The position numbers and the translations under genes were made by a program. Under the pieces are notes generated by a model. The model made no database searches and was not told where the DNA came from. It saw only the letters and a list, made by a program, of their open reading frames with translations. DNA of 32,216 nucleotides, from contig JAJTHZ010000108.1 of assembly GCA_021299185.1 (NCBI GenBank), positions 1 through 32,216 on the forward strand, given 5' to 3'. Origin of the DNA: Lysobacteraceae bacterium. Its GTDB lineage: Bacteria; Pseudomonadota; Gammaproteobacteria; Xanthomonadales; Ahniellaceae. Positions 14,508 through 21,683 of the stretch are shown piece by piece; the first letter of the stretch is position 1; each line of letters starts with the position of its first letter.

Positions 14508-15522
14508 GTTGGGCACGCCCGAGGGCTGGCTGCCGGTGGTGTTCCTCGCCCTGATGGGCGTGGCGATCCTGGCCTACGTGGTGCTGGACGGCTTCGACCT
14601 CGGCGTCGGCATCCTGCTGCGCGCCGCCCCCGAGGGCGATCGCGACCTGATGGTGGCCTCGATCGGCCCGTTCTGGGACGCCAACGAGACCTGGCTGGTG
14701 CTCGGCGTCGGCATCCTGCTGGTCGCCTTTCCGCTGGCGCACGGGCAGATCCTCGGCGCGCTCTACCTGCCGGTCGCGCTGATGCTGATCGGGCTGTCGC
14801 TGCGCGGCGTGGCGTTCGAGTTCCGCGTCAAGGCGCGCGCCGAACACAAGCCGGCCTGGGACTTCGCCTTCTTCGGCGGCTCGCTGCTGGCCTCGGTGGC
14901 GCAGGGCGTGATGCTGGGCCTGACCATCGTCGGCTTCCGCCACGATGCCGCGACCTGGGCCTTCGCGCTGTTCATCGGCGCCGGCCTCGCGGCCGGTTAC
15001 GCGCTGCTCGGCGCGACCTGGCTGGTGATGAAGACCCACGGCGCGCTGCAGTTGGCCGCAGTGCGCTGGGCGCAGCAGGCGAAGTGGCTCACCGGCGCGG
15101 GCATCGGCGCGGTGTCGCTCGCCACCCCGCTGGTCAGCGAGCGGATCGCCGGCAAGTGGTTCTCGCTGCCCGAGTTCTTCATGCTGCTGCCGATCCCGCT
15201 CGCCACCCTGCTGCTGTTCTTCATCCTGTGGCGCGCGCTCGCCCGCCTGCCGCAGCGCCTGGCCGACGGCAACGAATACGGCGCCTGGGTGCCCTTCGCC
15301 TGCGCGGTGGGCATCTTCATCTGCGCCTTCTACGGGCTGGCCTACAGCCTCTTCCCCTACCTCGTGGTCGACCGCACCACGATCTGGGACGCCGCCAGCG
15401 CGCCGGAGTCGCTGATGATCATCCTGGTCGGCGCCTGCGTGGTGCTGCCGGTGATCCTCGCCTACACGGTGTTCGCGTGGCGGGTGTTCGGGGGGAAGGC
15501 GCGGTTGCTGTCGTATGGGTGA
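14500..15522 (+). CDS. cydB: Cytochrome bd-type ubiquinol oxidase subunit II
   Basis: The product has 340 residues with about eight to nine hydrophobic helices. Family text includes LAYVVLDGFDLGVGIL (the DGFDLG motif), GPFWDANETWLVLG, HGQILGALYLPVALML and LRGVAFEFR. CydB pairs with CydA in the oxidase and has no haem of its own. The ATG lies inside the last codons of cydA, giving an 8-base overlap and translational coupling. No small CydX or DUF2474-like ORF with a single helix follows within 250 bases, so the accessory subunit is either encoded elsewhere or absent. Confidence 0.96.
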   Translation: MPELGTPEGWLPVVFLALMGVAILAYVVLDGFDLGVGILLRAAPEGDRDLMVASIGPFWDANETWLVLGVGILLVAFPLAHGQILGALYLPVALMLIGLSLRGVAFEFRVKARAEHKPAWDFAFFGGSLLASVAQGVMLGLTIVGFRHDAATWAFALFIGAGLAAGYALLGATWLVMKTHGALQLAAVRWAQQAKWLTGAGIGAVSLATPLVSERIAGKWFSLPEFFMLLPIPLATLLLFFILWRALARLPQRLADGNEYGAWVPFACAVGIFICAFYGLAYSLFPYLVVDRTTIWDAASAPESLMIILVGACVVLPVILAYTVFAWRVFGGKARLLSYG

Positions 15523-15545
15523 GCGTGGCGCAACGCGGCCGGACA

Positions 15546-15640
15546 GGGCCCAGGGTATAGGGCCCAGGGCCCAGAAGGTCGTGCGGTGCTTTCCGACTCG
15601 TTCGGCACGTTGCAGGGCGCAGTGAGCGCAGCGAATTGCA
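15546..15640. repeat. GGGCCCAGG repeats and a degenerate 31-bp-arm palindrome copy
   Basis: GGGCCCAGG occurs three times in 15546-15573, the first two copies separated by GTATA. AGTGAGCGCAGCGAATTGCA at 15621-15640 is a degraded copy of the arm seen at 25887-25917. No gene is seen between cydB and 15793. Confidence 0.5.
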
Positions 15641-15792
15641 TCCCATGAGTGGCGCTGATTAATCGAAGCTGCTCAAAGCGTTACTACTGCCTTGCGAAGC
15701 CGCAATCACCTCCCCATACTGTCCGCCAGCGTCCGCTTCGGCATGGACGCGCCGGATCCGGTATGGAAACCGAGCCCAAAGGAGTTACGCCC

Positions 15793-15999
15793 GTGACCAC
15801 CAAGACGCGTACCGCGACGGTCGACGTAGATTCGTTGGTCCGCAAGAGCGTGAAGCCCGGCGTATCCGTGTCTTTCTGGGGAACGATCAAGGTCGATCCC
15901 TCGAAGATGCGCGTGTCCCGCAGCGCGGGCGAGCACTCGCTCAGAACGCTGGACGAACTGGTCCAGAAGCGCGCGAAGGCCAAGCCCACGCCTGCCTGA
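15793..15999 (+). CDS. 68-aa protein of unknown function, first gene of a two-gene module
   Basis: The GTG at 15793 is preceded by AAAGGAG with 8-base spacing, a much better start than the upstream ATGs at 15649 or 15763. The product is soluble, Lys/Arg/Val-rich and without hydrophobic helices: TATVDVDSLVRKSVKPGVSV, then SFWGTIKVDPSKMRVSRSAG and a basic tail QKRAKAKPTPA. I do not recognise it. The next gene begins eight bases after the stop, on the same strand, so the two probably act together. It could be a small adaptor, an antitoxin-like partner or a structural peptide; the sequence does not decide. Confidence 0.6.
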   Translation: MTTKTRTATVDVDSLVRKSVKPGVSVSFWGTIKVDPSKMRVSRSAGEHSLRTLDELVQKRAKAKPTPA

Positions 16000-16007
16000 C
16001 GACAACC

Positions 16008-16907
16008 ATGCAAGGAAGCGGGTTATTGCTGGGGCTGGTTCCGCTGTTCACGGCCGGGTTCCTGTTCGTCGTCACCTGCTTCGCCACTCGCCTTCGAGCG
16101 GCCACTGCGGACGGCCAACGACTGTTTTTCATGTGCGCGGCAGCGGGTCTGATCATCGGGGCGATTTCGTTCCCGCTCTTTCGACTCCTCGCGCCAGCGC
16201 CCGCGGTCGAATGGCTCGGCAAGCAGTACCCCTTTCCGCCGATCGAGGCGGGCTCACTGACGCTCGCCTTGCTCCTTGGACCGGCCCTCGCTTTCGTCGC
16301 GAACGGCCTGCTCTGGCTCTGGTTTCGATTCTCCGGGATGAACCCGAGCCGCCTTCCGCTGTGGAACTGCCTCTTCACCCGGATGGCGAAGCGCGACGGA
16401 TCACCATTGCAGCAACTGCTCATCGAAGCCATCGAAGAGAACAAGCTGGTGATGTTCAGCCTGACCTCCCGGAAGGTCTACTGCGGCTACGTCATGCGCC
16501 TGCCGCCAATCTTCCGCAACGACGACCAGTACATCGAGGTGATCCCGTTGTTCTCGACGGCGCGGGACAAGGACACACTCGAGCTTCTCGACTGGCTGAA
16601 CTACCCCGCCGTCGCTTACTGGCGGGCGCGGATGTATCGGGACAACCTTCGAACCGTGATATCGGCTCTTGGCGGCCTTCGAGGCGGAACGCCGTCGGAT
16701 CAGCAGGACGTCCTGATGAGCCTTCTTGCCGAGGCCGAAAAGAAGATCAGCGACTTCGAACGCGAGGATACGGACGGCTACTTCAACGACTTGCGCATCG
16801 AAGACTGGGCCAAGGTCATCCCGATCAAGCAGATCGAGTCCGCTTCGGTGTTCGATGAAGACGCCCATCGGCAATGGTTCGCGGGCGCGAGCGCTGCCGC
16901 CCCGTGA
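16008..16907 (+). CDS. Membrane protein of unknown function with cytoplasmic domain
   Basis: The product has 299 residues. Three hydrophobic segments lie near residues 5-27, 40-60 and 82-108. A soluble part follows from about 125 to the end and is probably cytoplasmic. The soluble part has QQLLIEAIEENKLVMFSLTS then RKVYCGYVMRLPP, a strand-turn-strand pattern, followed by YIEVIPLFSTARDKDTLELL and a long charged C-terminus containing ISDFEREDTDGYFNDLRIEDW and VIPIKQIESAS. The layout resembles poorly characterised DUF6338-like membrane proteins, but that link is tentative. It follows the 68-aa gene by eight bases and lies beside an MmeI-like restriction-modification gene that converges on it. 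Confidence 0.75.
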   Translation: MQGSGLLLGLVPLFTAGFLFVVTCFATRLRAATADGQRLFFMCAAAGLIIGAISFPLFRLLAPAPAVEWLGKQYPFPPIEAGSLTLALLLGPALAFVANGLLWLWFRFSGMNPSRLPLWNCLFTRMAKRDGSPLQQLLIEAIEENKLVMFSLTSRKVYCGYVMRLPPIFRNDDQYIEVIPLFSTARDKDTLELLDWLNYPAVAYWRARMYRDNLRTVISALGGLRGGTPSDQQDVLMSLLAEAEKKISDFEREDTDGYFNDLRIEDWAKVIPIKQIESASVFDEDAHRQWFAGASAAAP

Positions 16908-16950
16908 TGATTGGCAGCGCCGCTGCCACTCGACCACCGTTTCGAGCGAC

Positions 16951-17027
16951 GTAGGTTGCAATGAGCGCCGCGAATTGCACCGGCTTCGATGGTAGCGGTG
17001 CAATTCGCTACGCTCATTGCACCCTAC
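16951..17027. repeat. Long intergenic palindrome (31-bp arms), GTAGGGTGCAATGAGCGC family
   Basis: The arms GTAGGTTGCAATGAGCGCCG (16951 on) and its inverse ending CTCATTGCACCCTAC (to 17027) flank a 15-base loop. The same element with near-perfect arms is at 25887-25962, and degraded half copies occur at 15621-15640 and possibly 25100-25119. It is a REP-like dispersed element between convergent genes. Confidence 0.8.
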
Positions 17028-17042
17028 ACGCTACACGCTTCC

Positions 17043-17070
17043 CACAAAACAAGGGGCGCCGAAGCGCCCC
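17043..17070 (-). terminator. Rho-independent terminator of the MmeI-like gene
   Basis: On the minus strand GGGGCGC-TTCG-GCGCCCC (17070-17053) is followed by TTGTTTTGTG. It is a seven-bp stem with a stable UUCG tetraloop and a T-rich tail, about 95 bases past the stop of the leftward gene. Confidence 0.8.
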
Positions 17071-17164
17071 GGGGGGCTCCTACCGGGCGGACGGAGCCGC
17101 CTTTCAGAGCCGACGCCACGGTAACGCCGGCCGACATCGCGATCAAGCGAACCGGCTGCACCGT

Positions 17165-20100
17165 TCAGGCTCCCCACCACCGCTCGCCGTCGCGCCGCGC
17201 GCGGCCGAGTGCGGTGAGGGTGTCGAGCAGTTGCGGGAGGCGGTCGCGCCAGCGGCCGCGGGCGGTGAAGCGGGCGGCGATGTCGTCGAGGGACAGGGGG
17301 CTGCGGGTGGCGGCGAGCACGTCGGCCACCGCGCGGGCCTGTTCGGGGGCGGTCTTGGGCCAGGGCAGGCGATCGCCGACGGCGCCGGACGATGCGCCCG
17401 CGGTGCCGTCGCCCTCGCCGGCAGACGCTGTGGCGGTGCCTCGCCGCCCGGCCTTGCCGGACTTCACCACGCCGCCCCGCTTTGTGGGAGCGGCGCGTGC
17501 GCCGCGATGCTCTTCACCCTTGCCTGCCTCTCCATCTTCCTCGGACTCAGCCATCGGCAACGGGTCCTGCACCGCCGCCCGCTCGGTGGCCTGGGGATTC
17601 TGGAATTCCGGCCGCAGCCAGCGCACGATCCCGCGCGCTTCCTCCGCCGCACGCTCGGCATTCAGCGCGACGAGGCGAGAGAGCAGTTCTTCCTCGGCCT
17701 CGGCCTGCTCGGCGGGCTTCTCGGGCCACGGCGTGGTGGCGCCCGGCTTGCCGACCAGCCGCTCGCCGAGGTCCTCCCAGCCGTAGGCGGCGAACACCGC
17801 GCGGTCGAGGTCGTCGTGCAGTTCGCGCAGGACGGAGACGAGGCCCTGGTCGTGGATCACCTTGTCCTTGGCGGTGAGGGGCTCGGCGCGGCGAAGTTTC
17901 TCCAGAACGTTGTAGAGGCCCGTCAGGTCGATGTCTGGATGCTTCGCGGATACCGTTTTGCGGTGCGCATCGATGTGCTCAGCGAACACCGCGATCCGGT
18001 CGCTAAGGCCGTTGTCCGCACTCGGCGCAGGAAATGGATACGGCAGGAAGCACTGGACATTCCTCCAGCGCGGTCGATCTTCAAGTGTCGAGCCGGCGAT
18101 GAATGACCACAGGGCATGGACCCGAGACGACAGCGCGCCGAGCACCGTGAGATCGTCGCTACACACCGCGTAGATGCTGTGGTCTGGGCAGAATGGAGTC
18201 GTCTGCAACGCGAACACTCGATGCTTCGCGGTCTCAGGCGTGAGGATCACCTTCGGCAATGCCAGCCAAGCACGCCTAAGGGCTCCGCGAGCCTCGCCAA
18301 ACTGCCACCACCGCTCGCGGTAGCTCCTGCGATTGTTCTCGTCGCGCTCGGGCTTCACCCGCACCAGCAGCCATTGGTAGAGCGACGGGTAGCGCTCGCG
18401 CGCCTGCTGCTCATCGAGGCCGAACAAATCGATGACAAAGCAGTCCTCACCGCCCTGCATCATGTCGCGGGCATTACGGTGCGGCTTGATGACTTCGGGC
18501 AGCTGGTCCATGTCGAAGCCCAGGTCGCTCAAGTCGTTGGCGATCAGGCGGAAGCCCTTGCCGACTAGGTTCATGCCCTGGAAGCTCAACCCGTCATTGG
18601 CGCGCAGCGGCACAGCGGCACCGACGCGCGCTCCTACGGTCAAGTCAGCGTGGATCTCGCCCCGTCGATGCGCCAGCGTCACGCCGACCTCGCCATCGCC
18701 GAGCGGCGTTTCGTCGACCAAGGTCATCAGATCGCCATCGCGCACGATGCCACTTGCGATCGTCATGGCGATTCGCACAGCAGCCCCATCCGCGCTGTCA
18801 ACCCACGGATGATCCGGGATCGCCAGCTTGAGGCAGATCGGCGGCTTGGCCGTCAGATGCCGCTGCGTGACCTGGCGGTTGAAGGTCTGGCGCAGGCTGT
18901 TGGTGGTGATGAGCCCGAAGGCGCGAAGCGCGCCGTGGCGCGTCAGCTCGGCGGCGTGGTCCCACCAGTACATCACGAAGTCCGCGTTGTCCGGCACGTC
19001 GACCCATGCGCCGCGCAGCGCCTCGACGTAGCCATCGCCCAGCGCGATGCGCATGCGCTTGTTGCCGATGAACGGCGGATTCCCCACCACGAATTCCGCC
19101 GCCGGCCACTCCGCCTTGCGCGGATTCACATAGCGCTCCACCGGCACCCGCGCGCTGTCGTCGGGGATCGGCTCGCCGGTGACGGGCGAGGGCTTCATCG
19201 TCTTGCCGTCCCAGCGCGTGACGGGCTTGCCGTGTTCGTCGGTGACGTACTCGATGCGGTCCCAGGCCAGCACGGCGTCGCGGCATTCGATGTTGCGGAA
19301 GTCGCGCAGCACGGGCTCGGGCGGGTTGACGTTGCCGCGGGTGCGGTAGTGCCACTGGAGGTAACCGATCCAGAGCACCATCTCGGCGATGGCGGCGGCG
19401 CGCGGGTTGACCTCGATGCCGAGCAACTGGTGTGGGTCGACGGTTTCGCCGCCGAAGGGGTCGGCGCGGCCGCCTTCCAGCGCGAGGCCCTGCTGGCGCT
19501 GCTTCGCGCTGCGGCGCTCGGGGTCGAGGTCGTCGAAGGTGTTGAGCACCTCGCCTTCGAGGCGCTTCAAGTGCTCCAGCGTCACGTAGAGGAAGTTGCC
19601 GCTGCCGCAGGCCGGGTCGAGCACGCGCACGGCGCACAGCGCGCGGTGGAAGTCCTTGAGCGCGGCCAGGGCGCCGTCGAGGTCGTCCTCGCGGGCCAGG
19701 GTGAGCGCGGCGGCCTTGGCATCGGCCCAGTCCTCGCGCAGGGGTTCGATCACGGTCGGCAGGACCAGCCGCTCGACATAGGCGCGCGGGGTGTAGTGCG
19801 CGCCCAGCGCGTGGCGCTCGTCCGGGTCGAGCGCGCGCTCCAGCAGGGTGCCGAAGATGGCGGGCTCGACCTCGCTCCACTGCGCCTTGGCCGCGTCGAT
19901 GAGCAGCACGATCTGCGCGCGGGTGAGCGGCAGCACGTCGGGCTGCTTGAACAGCTTGCCGTTGAAGCGCAGCACGGGCACGGCGAGCGACACCGAAAAG
20001 CCGCCGGAATCCATCTCGCGCCACAGTGCGGACACCATGCGCATGGCGGTGGCGGGGTCGTCGACGTGCTTCTCCAGCAAGGCGCGGAAGCCGTCCTTGG

Positions 20101-20809
20101 GCAGCAGGCCGATGTCCTCGGCGAAGAAGGTGAACAGACAGCGGCTCAGGAACGCGGCCACGGCTTCGGCGGGATGGCCGGCGCTTTCCAGCGACTTCGC
20201 CACCTCGGCCAGCCTTGCGGCGATCTCGCGCGTGACCTTGGCGCTGCGGCGCGTGGGGTCGAGCGACAGCGGATCGGTCCACACCCCGGCGAGGCGCTCG
20301 CGGATCGCCGGGTCGCGCAGGGCGTCCAGCGGGATGCGGTGCGAGCGCGGGTCGGGGAACGGCACGTAGGTCGCGCCGGAGCGCGAGAACTCCGCGTAGA
20401 GTTCGATCACACGGCCGACGTCGACCACGATCAGGAACGGCGGGCGGCCTTCGTCGGCCGGCAGGGCGCGGGCGTAGGCTTCCGCCTGGCTGCGCGCGCG
20501 CAGCAGGGCGTCGTCGAAACCCTTGGCGGCCTCCGGGCCCTTGATGCGCTTGCACTCGCAGACGAAGGCGCCGCGGCGATAGAGATCGATGCGGCCCGAC
20601 GACGTGCTGCCGTCGCCGTGGCGGAAGGTCACCCCGCGCTCGAAGACGTAGGCGTTGTCGCGGTGCTCGGCGCCGGCGGGCTCGGGGCGCGGCAGGCCCA
20701 GAAGTTCCGTCAGTTCGGTCAGGAACAGCTGATAGTTCGCCAGTTCATTCCCGGTGGCCTTCGACCAGCGGGCGATGAAGGCGTCGGTGCGGTCGGGCGT
20801 TCCGTGCAT
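17165..20809 (-). CDS. MmeI-like (type IIL) restriction-modification protein, DNA adenine methyltransferase
   Basis: The product has 1214 residues. The N-terminal region has a PD-(D/E)XK-like nuclease pattern (RIDLYRRGAFVCECK: Asp75, Glu85, Lys87). A helical spacer with FFAEDIGLLP and GAHYTPRAYVERLVLPT follows. The methyltransferase core has the SAM motif DPACGSGNF (398-406) and the catalytic NPPF (577-580) of gamma-class N6-adenine enzymes. A target-recognition region around 780-1000 includes LRANDGLSFQGMNLVGKGF and the WRNVQCFLPYPFP end. Beyond the usual end of the family, a linker of low complexity (about 1085-1145) leads to a helix-turn-helix-like C-terminus (SPLSLDDIAARFTARGRWRD...GERWWGA). 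Related enzymes cut and methylate in one chain. ATG 20809 has no clear Shine-Dalgarno. Assignment as MmeI-like is strong; actual cleavage is inferred. Confidence 0.88.
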   Translation of the reverse strand: MHGTPDRTDAFIARWSKATGNELANYQLFLTELTELLGLPRPEPAGAEHRDNAYVFERGVTFRHGDGSTSSGRIDLYRRGAFVCECKRIKGPEAAKGFDDALLRARSQAEAYARALPADEGRPPFLIVVDVGRVIELYAEFSRSGATYVPFPDPRSHRIPLDALRDPAIRERLAGVWTDPLSLDPTRRSAKVTREIAARLAEVAKSLESAGHPAEAVAAFLSRCLFTFFAEDIGLLPKDGFRALLEKHVDDPATAMRMVSALWREMDSGGFSVSLAVPVLRFNGKLFKQPDVLPLTRAQIVLLIDAAKAQWSEVEPAIFGTLLERALDPDERHALGAHYTPRAYVERLVLPTVIEPLREDWADAKAAALTLAREDDLDGALAALKDFHRALCAVRVLDPACGSGNFLYVTLEHLKRLEGEVLNTFDDLDPERRSAKQRQQGLALEGGRADPFGGETVDPHQLLGIEVNPRAAAIAEMVLWIGYLQWHYRTRGNVNPPEPVLRDFRNIECRDAVLAWDRIEYVTDEHGKPVTRWDGKTMKPSPVTGEPIPDDSARVPVERYVNPRKAEWPAAEFVVGNPPFIGNKRMRIALGDGYVEALRGAWVDVPDNADFVMYWWDHAAELTRHGALRAFGLITTNSLRQTFNRQVTQRHLTAKPPICLKLAIPDHPWVDSADGAAVRIAMTIASGIVRDGDLMTLVDETPLGDGEVGVTLAHRRGEIHADLTVGARVGAAVPLRANDGLSFQGMNLVGKGFRLIANDLSDLGFDMDQLPEVIKPHRNARDMMQGGEDCFVIDLFGLDEQQARERYPSLYQWLLVRVKPERDENNRRSYRERWWQFGEARGALRRAWLALPKVILTPETAKHRVFALQTTPFCPDHSIYAVCSDDLTVLGALSSRVHALWSFIAGSTLEDRPRWRNVQCFLPYPFPAPSADNGLSDRIAVFAEHIDAHRKTVSAKHPDIDLTGLYNVLEKLRRAEPLTAKDKVIHDQGLVSVLRELHDDLDRAVFAAYGWEDLGERLVGKPGATTPWPEKPAEQAEAEEELLSRLVALNAERAAEEARGIVRWLRPEFQNPQATERAAVQDPLPMAESEEDGEAGKGEEHRGARAAPTKRGGVVKSGKAGRRGTATASAGEGDGTAGASSGAVGDRLPWPKTAPEQARAVADVLAATRSPLSLDDIAARFTARGRWRDRLPQLLDTLTALGRARRDGERWWGA
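17484..17509 (+). repeat. REP-like palindrome (GTGGGAGCGGCGCGTGCGCC) inside the MmeI-like coding region
   Basis: GTGGGAGCGGCGCGTGCGCC followed by GCGATG is the same element seen in inverse form at 21011-21035, 21083-21107 and 21334-21358. Here it lies within the coding frame, at about residues 1100-1109 of the protein, and keeps the frame open (encoding HRGARAAPT on the minus strand). Confidence 0.7.
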
Positions 20810-20920
20810 GGGGGGTGGCGTTCCGGCGGTACCGCTTACCCTAGCAACTCTCGCGGCACTGCGGCGAGGGCGGAGGGGACGGTCGCGAGCGTTGCTCGCT
20901 CCCACAACGCCCACTGCGGA

Positions 20921-21543
20921 CGAAGGATACGACGCGGCCACCCCGACCGCACATGCACTGTGGGAGCGCTGCGTGCAGCGCGATGGGGGGTGCTGCAAGC
21001 GCGAAAAGCTCGCGGCGCACGCGCCGCTCCCACAACCGCATCGCCCCGCGGGGCACGCGCCGATGTTGCAACGGCATGAACTCGCGGCGCACGCGCCGCT
21101 CCCACAACAGCGCGCGGAACATGAGCGCATCGCCACGGCGGGACGCCTTCCCTGTCGAAGCAGGGCTCCCCCGCATCTGGAGGCGGCGATTGCCGCAGTC
21201 CGGGACCGGCCTGGCGATTTTCCGGTCGTCGTGGCGATACGGTCGAAGGATACGATGCGGCGACCCATACCGCACATGCACTGTGGGAGCGCTGCGTGCA
21301 GCGCGATGGGGGGTGCTGCAAGCGCGAAAAGCTCGCGGCGCACGCGCCGCTCCCACAACAGCGCGGCGCGCGAGACGACCGGGCGGTGCAGTTCGATGCG
21401 CTCGCTGCACCCTCCCGTGATGCACGGCGCGAGCGCATCGCCACGGCGGGACGCCTTCCCTGTCGAAGCAGGGCTCCCCCGCATCTGGAGACGGCGACAG
21501 CCGCAGTCCGGGACCGGCCTGGCGATTTTCCGGTCGTCGTGGA
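20921..21543. repeat. Direct duplication of a ~300-bp non-coding block with REP palindromes
   Basis: Block A at 20921-21035 recurs at 21244-21358, starting CGAAGGATACGA and holding a forward GTGGGAGCGCTGCGTGCAGC and an inverse CGCGGCGCACGCGCCGCTCC palindrome. Block B at 21123-21236 recurs at 21432-21543, starting GAGCGCATCGCCACGGCGGG and ending TTTTCCGGTCGTCGTGG. A and B keep their order in both copies; the spacers between them differ. No open frame is supported. The 874-bp stretch from 20810 to 21683 otherwise holds another partial palindrome at 20883-20906 and the inverted repeat CATGCCCTGC/GCAGGGCATG (21628-21637 and 21665-21674), a weak terminator candidate after the protease gene. Confidence 0.85.
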
Positions 21544-21683
21544 GATGCTTCGCAAGAATGCCTGATTCGGACTCGATGAGCACCAGCCTGAGGTCCCCAT
21601 CAGACTCACAGCCGAATCGTCCTAAGCCATGCCCTGCGTGCAAATCTGAACGCGCCAACCACCAGCAGGGCATGCGGTTTGGA

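Noticed and set aside
18650-21079. An 809-aa rightward frame opposite the restriction-modification gene
   Set aside because: It is an antisense shadow of a strongly coding gene in high-GC DNA, with His/Gly/Gln-rich text and no domain.
20921-21543. An insertion sequence at the duplicated block
   Set aside because: No transposase frame and no terminal inverted repeats with target duplication were found; the repeats are internal REP palindromes.
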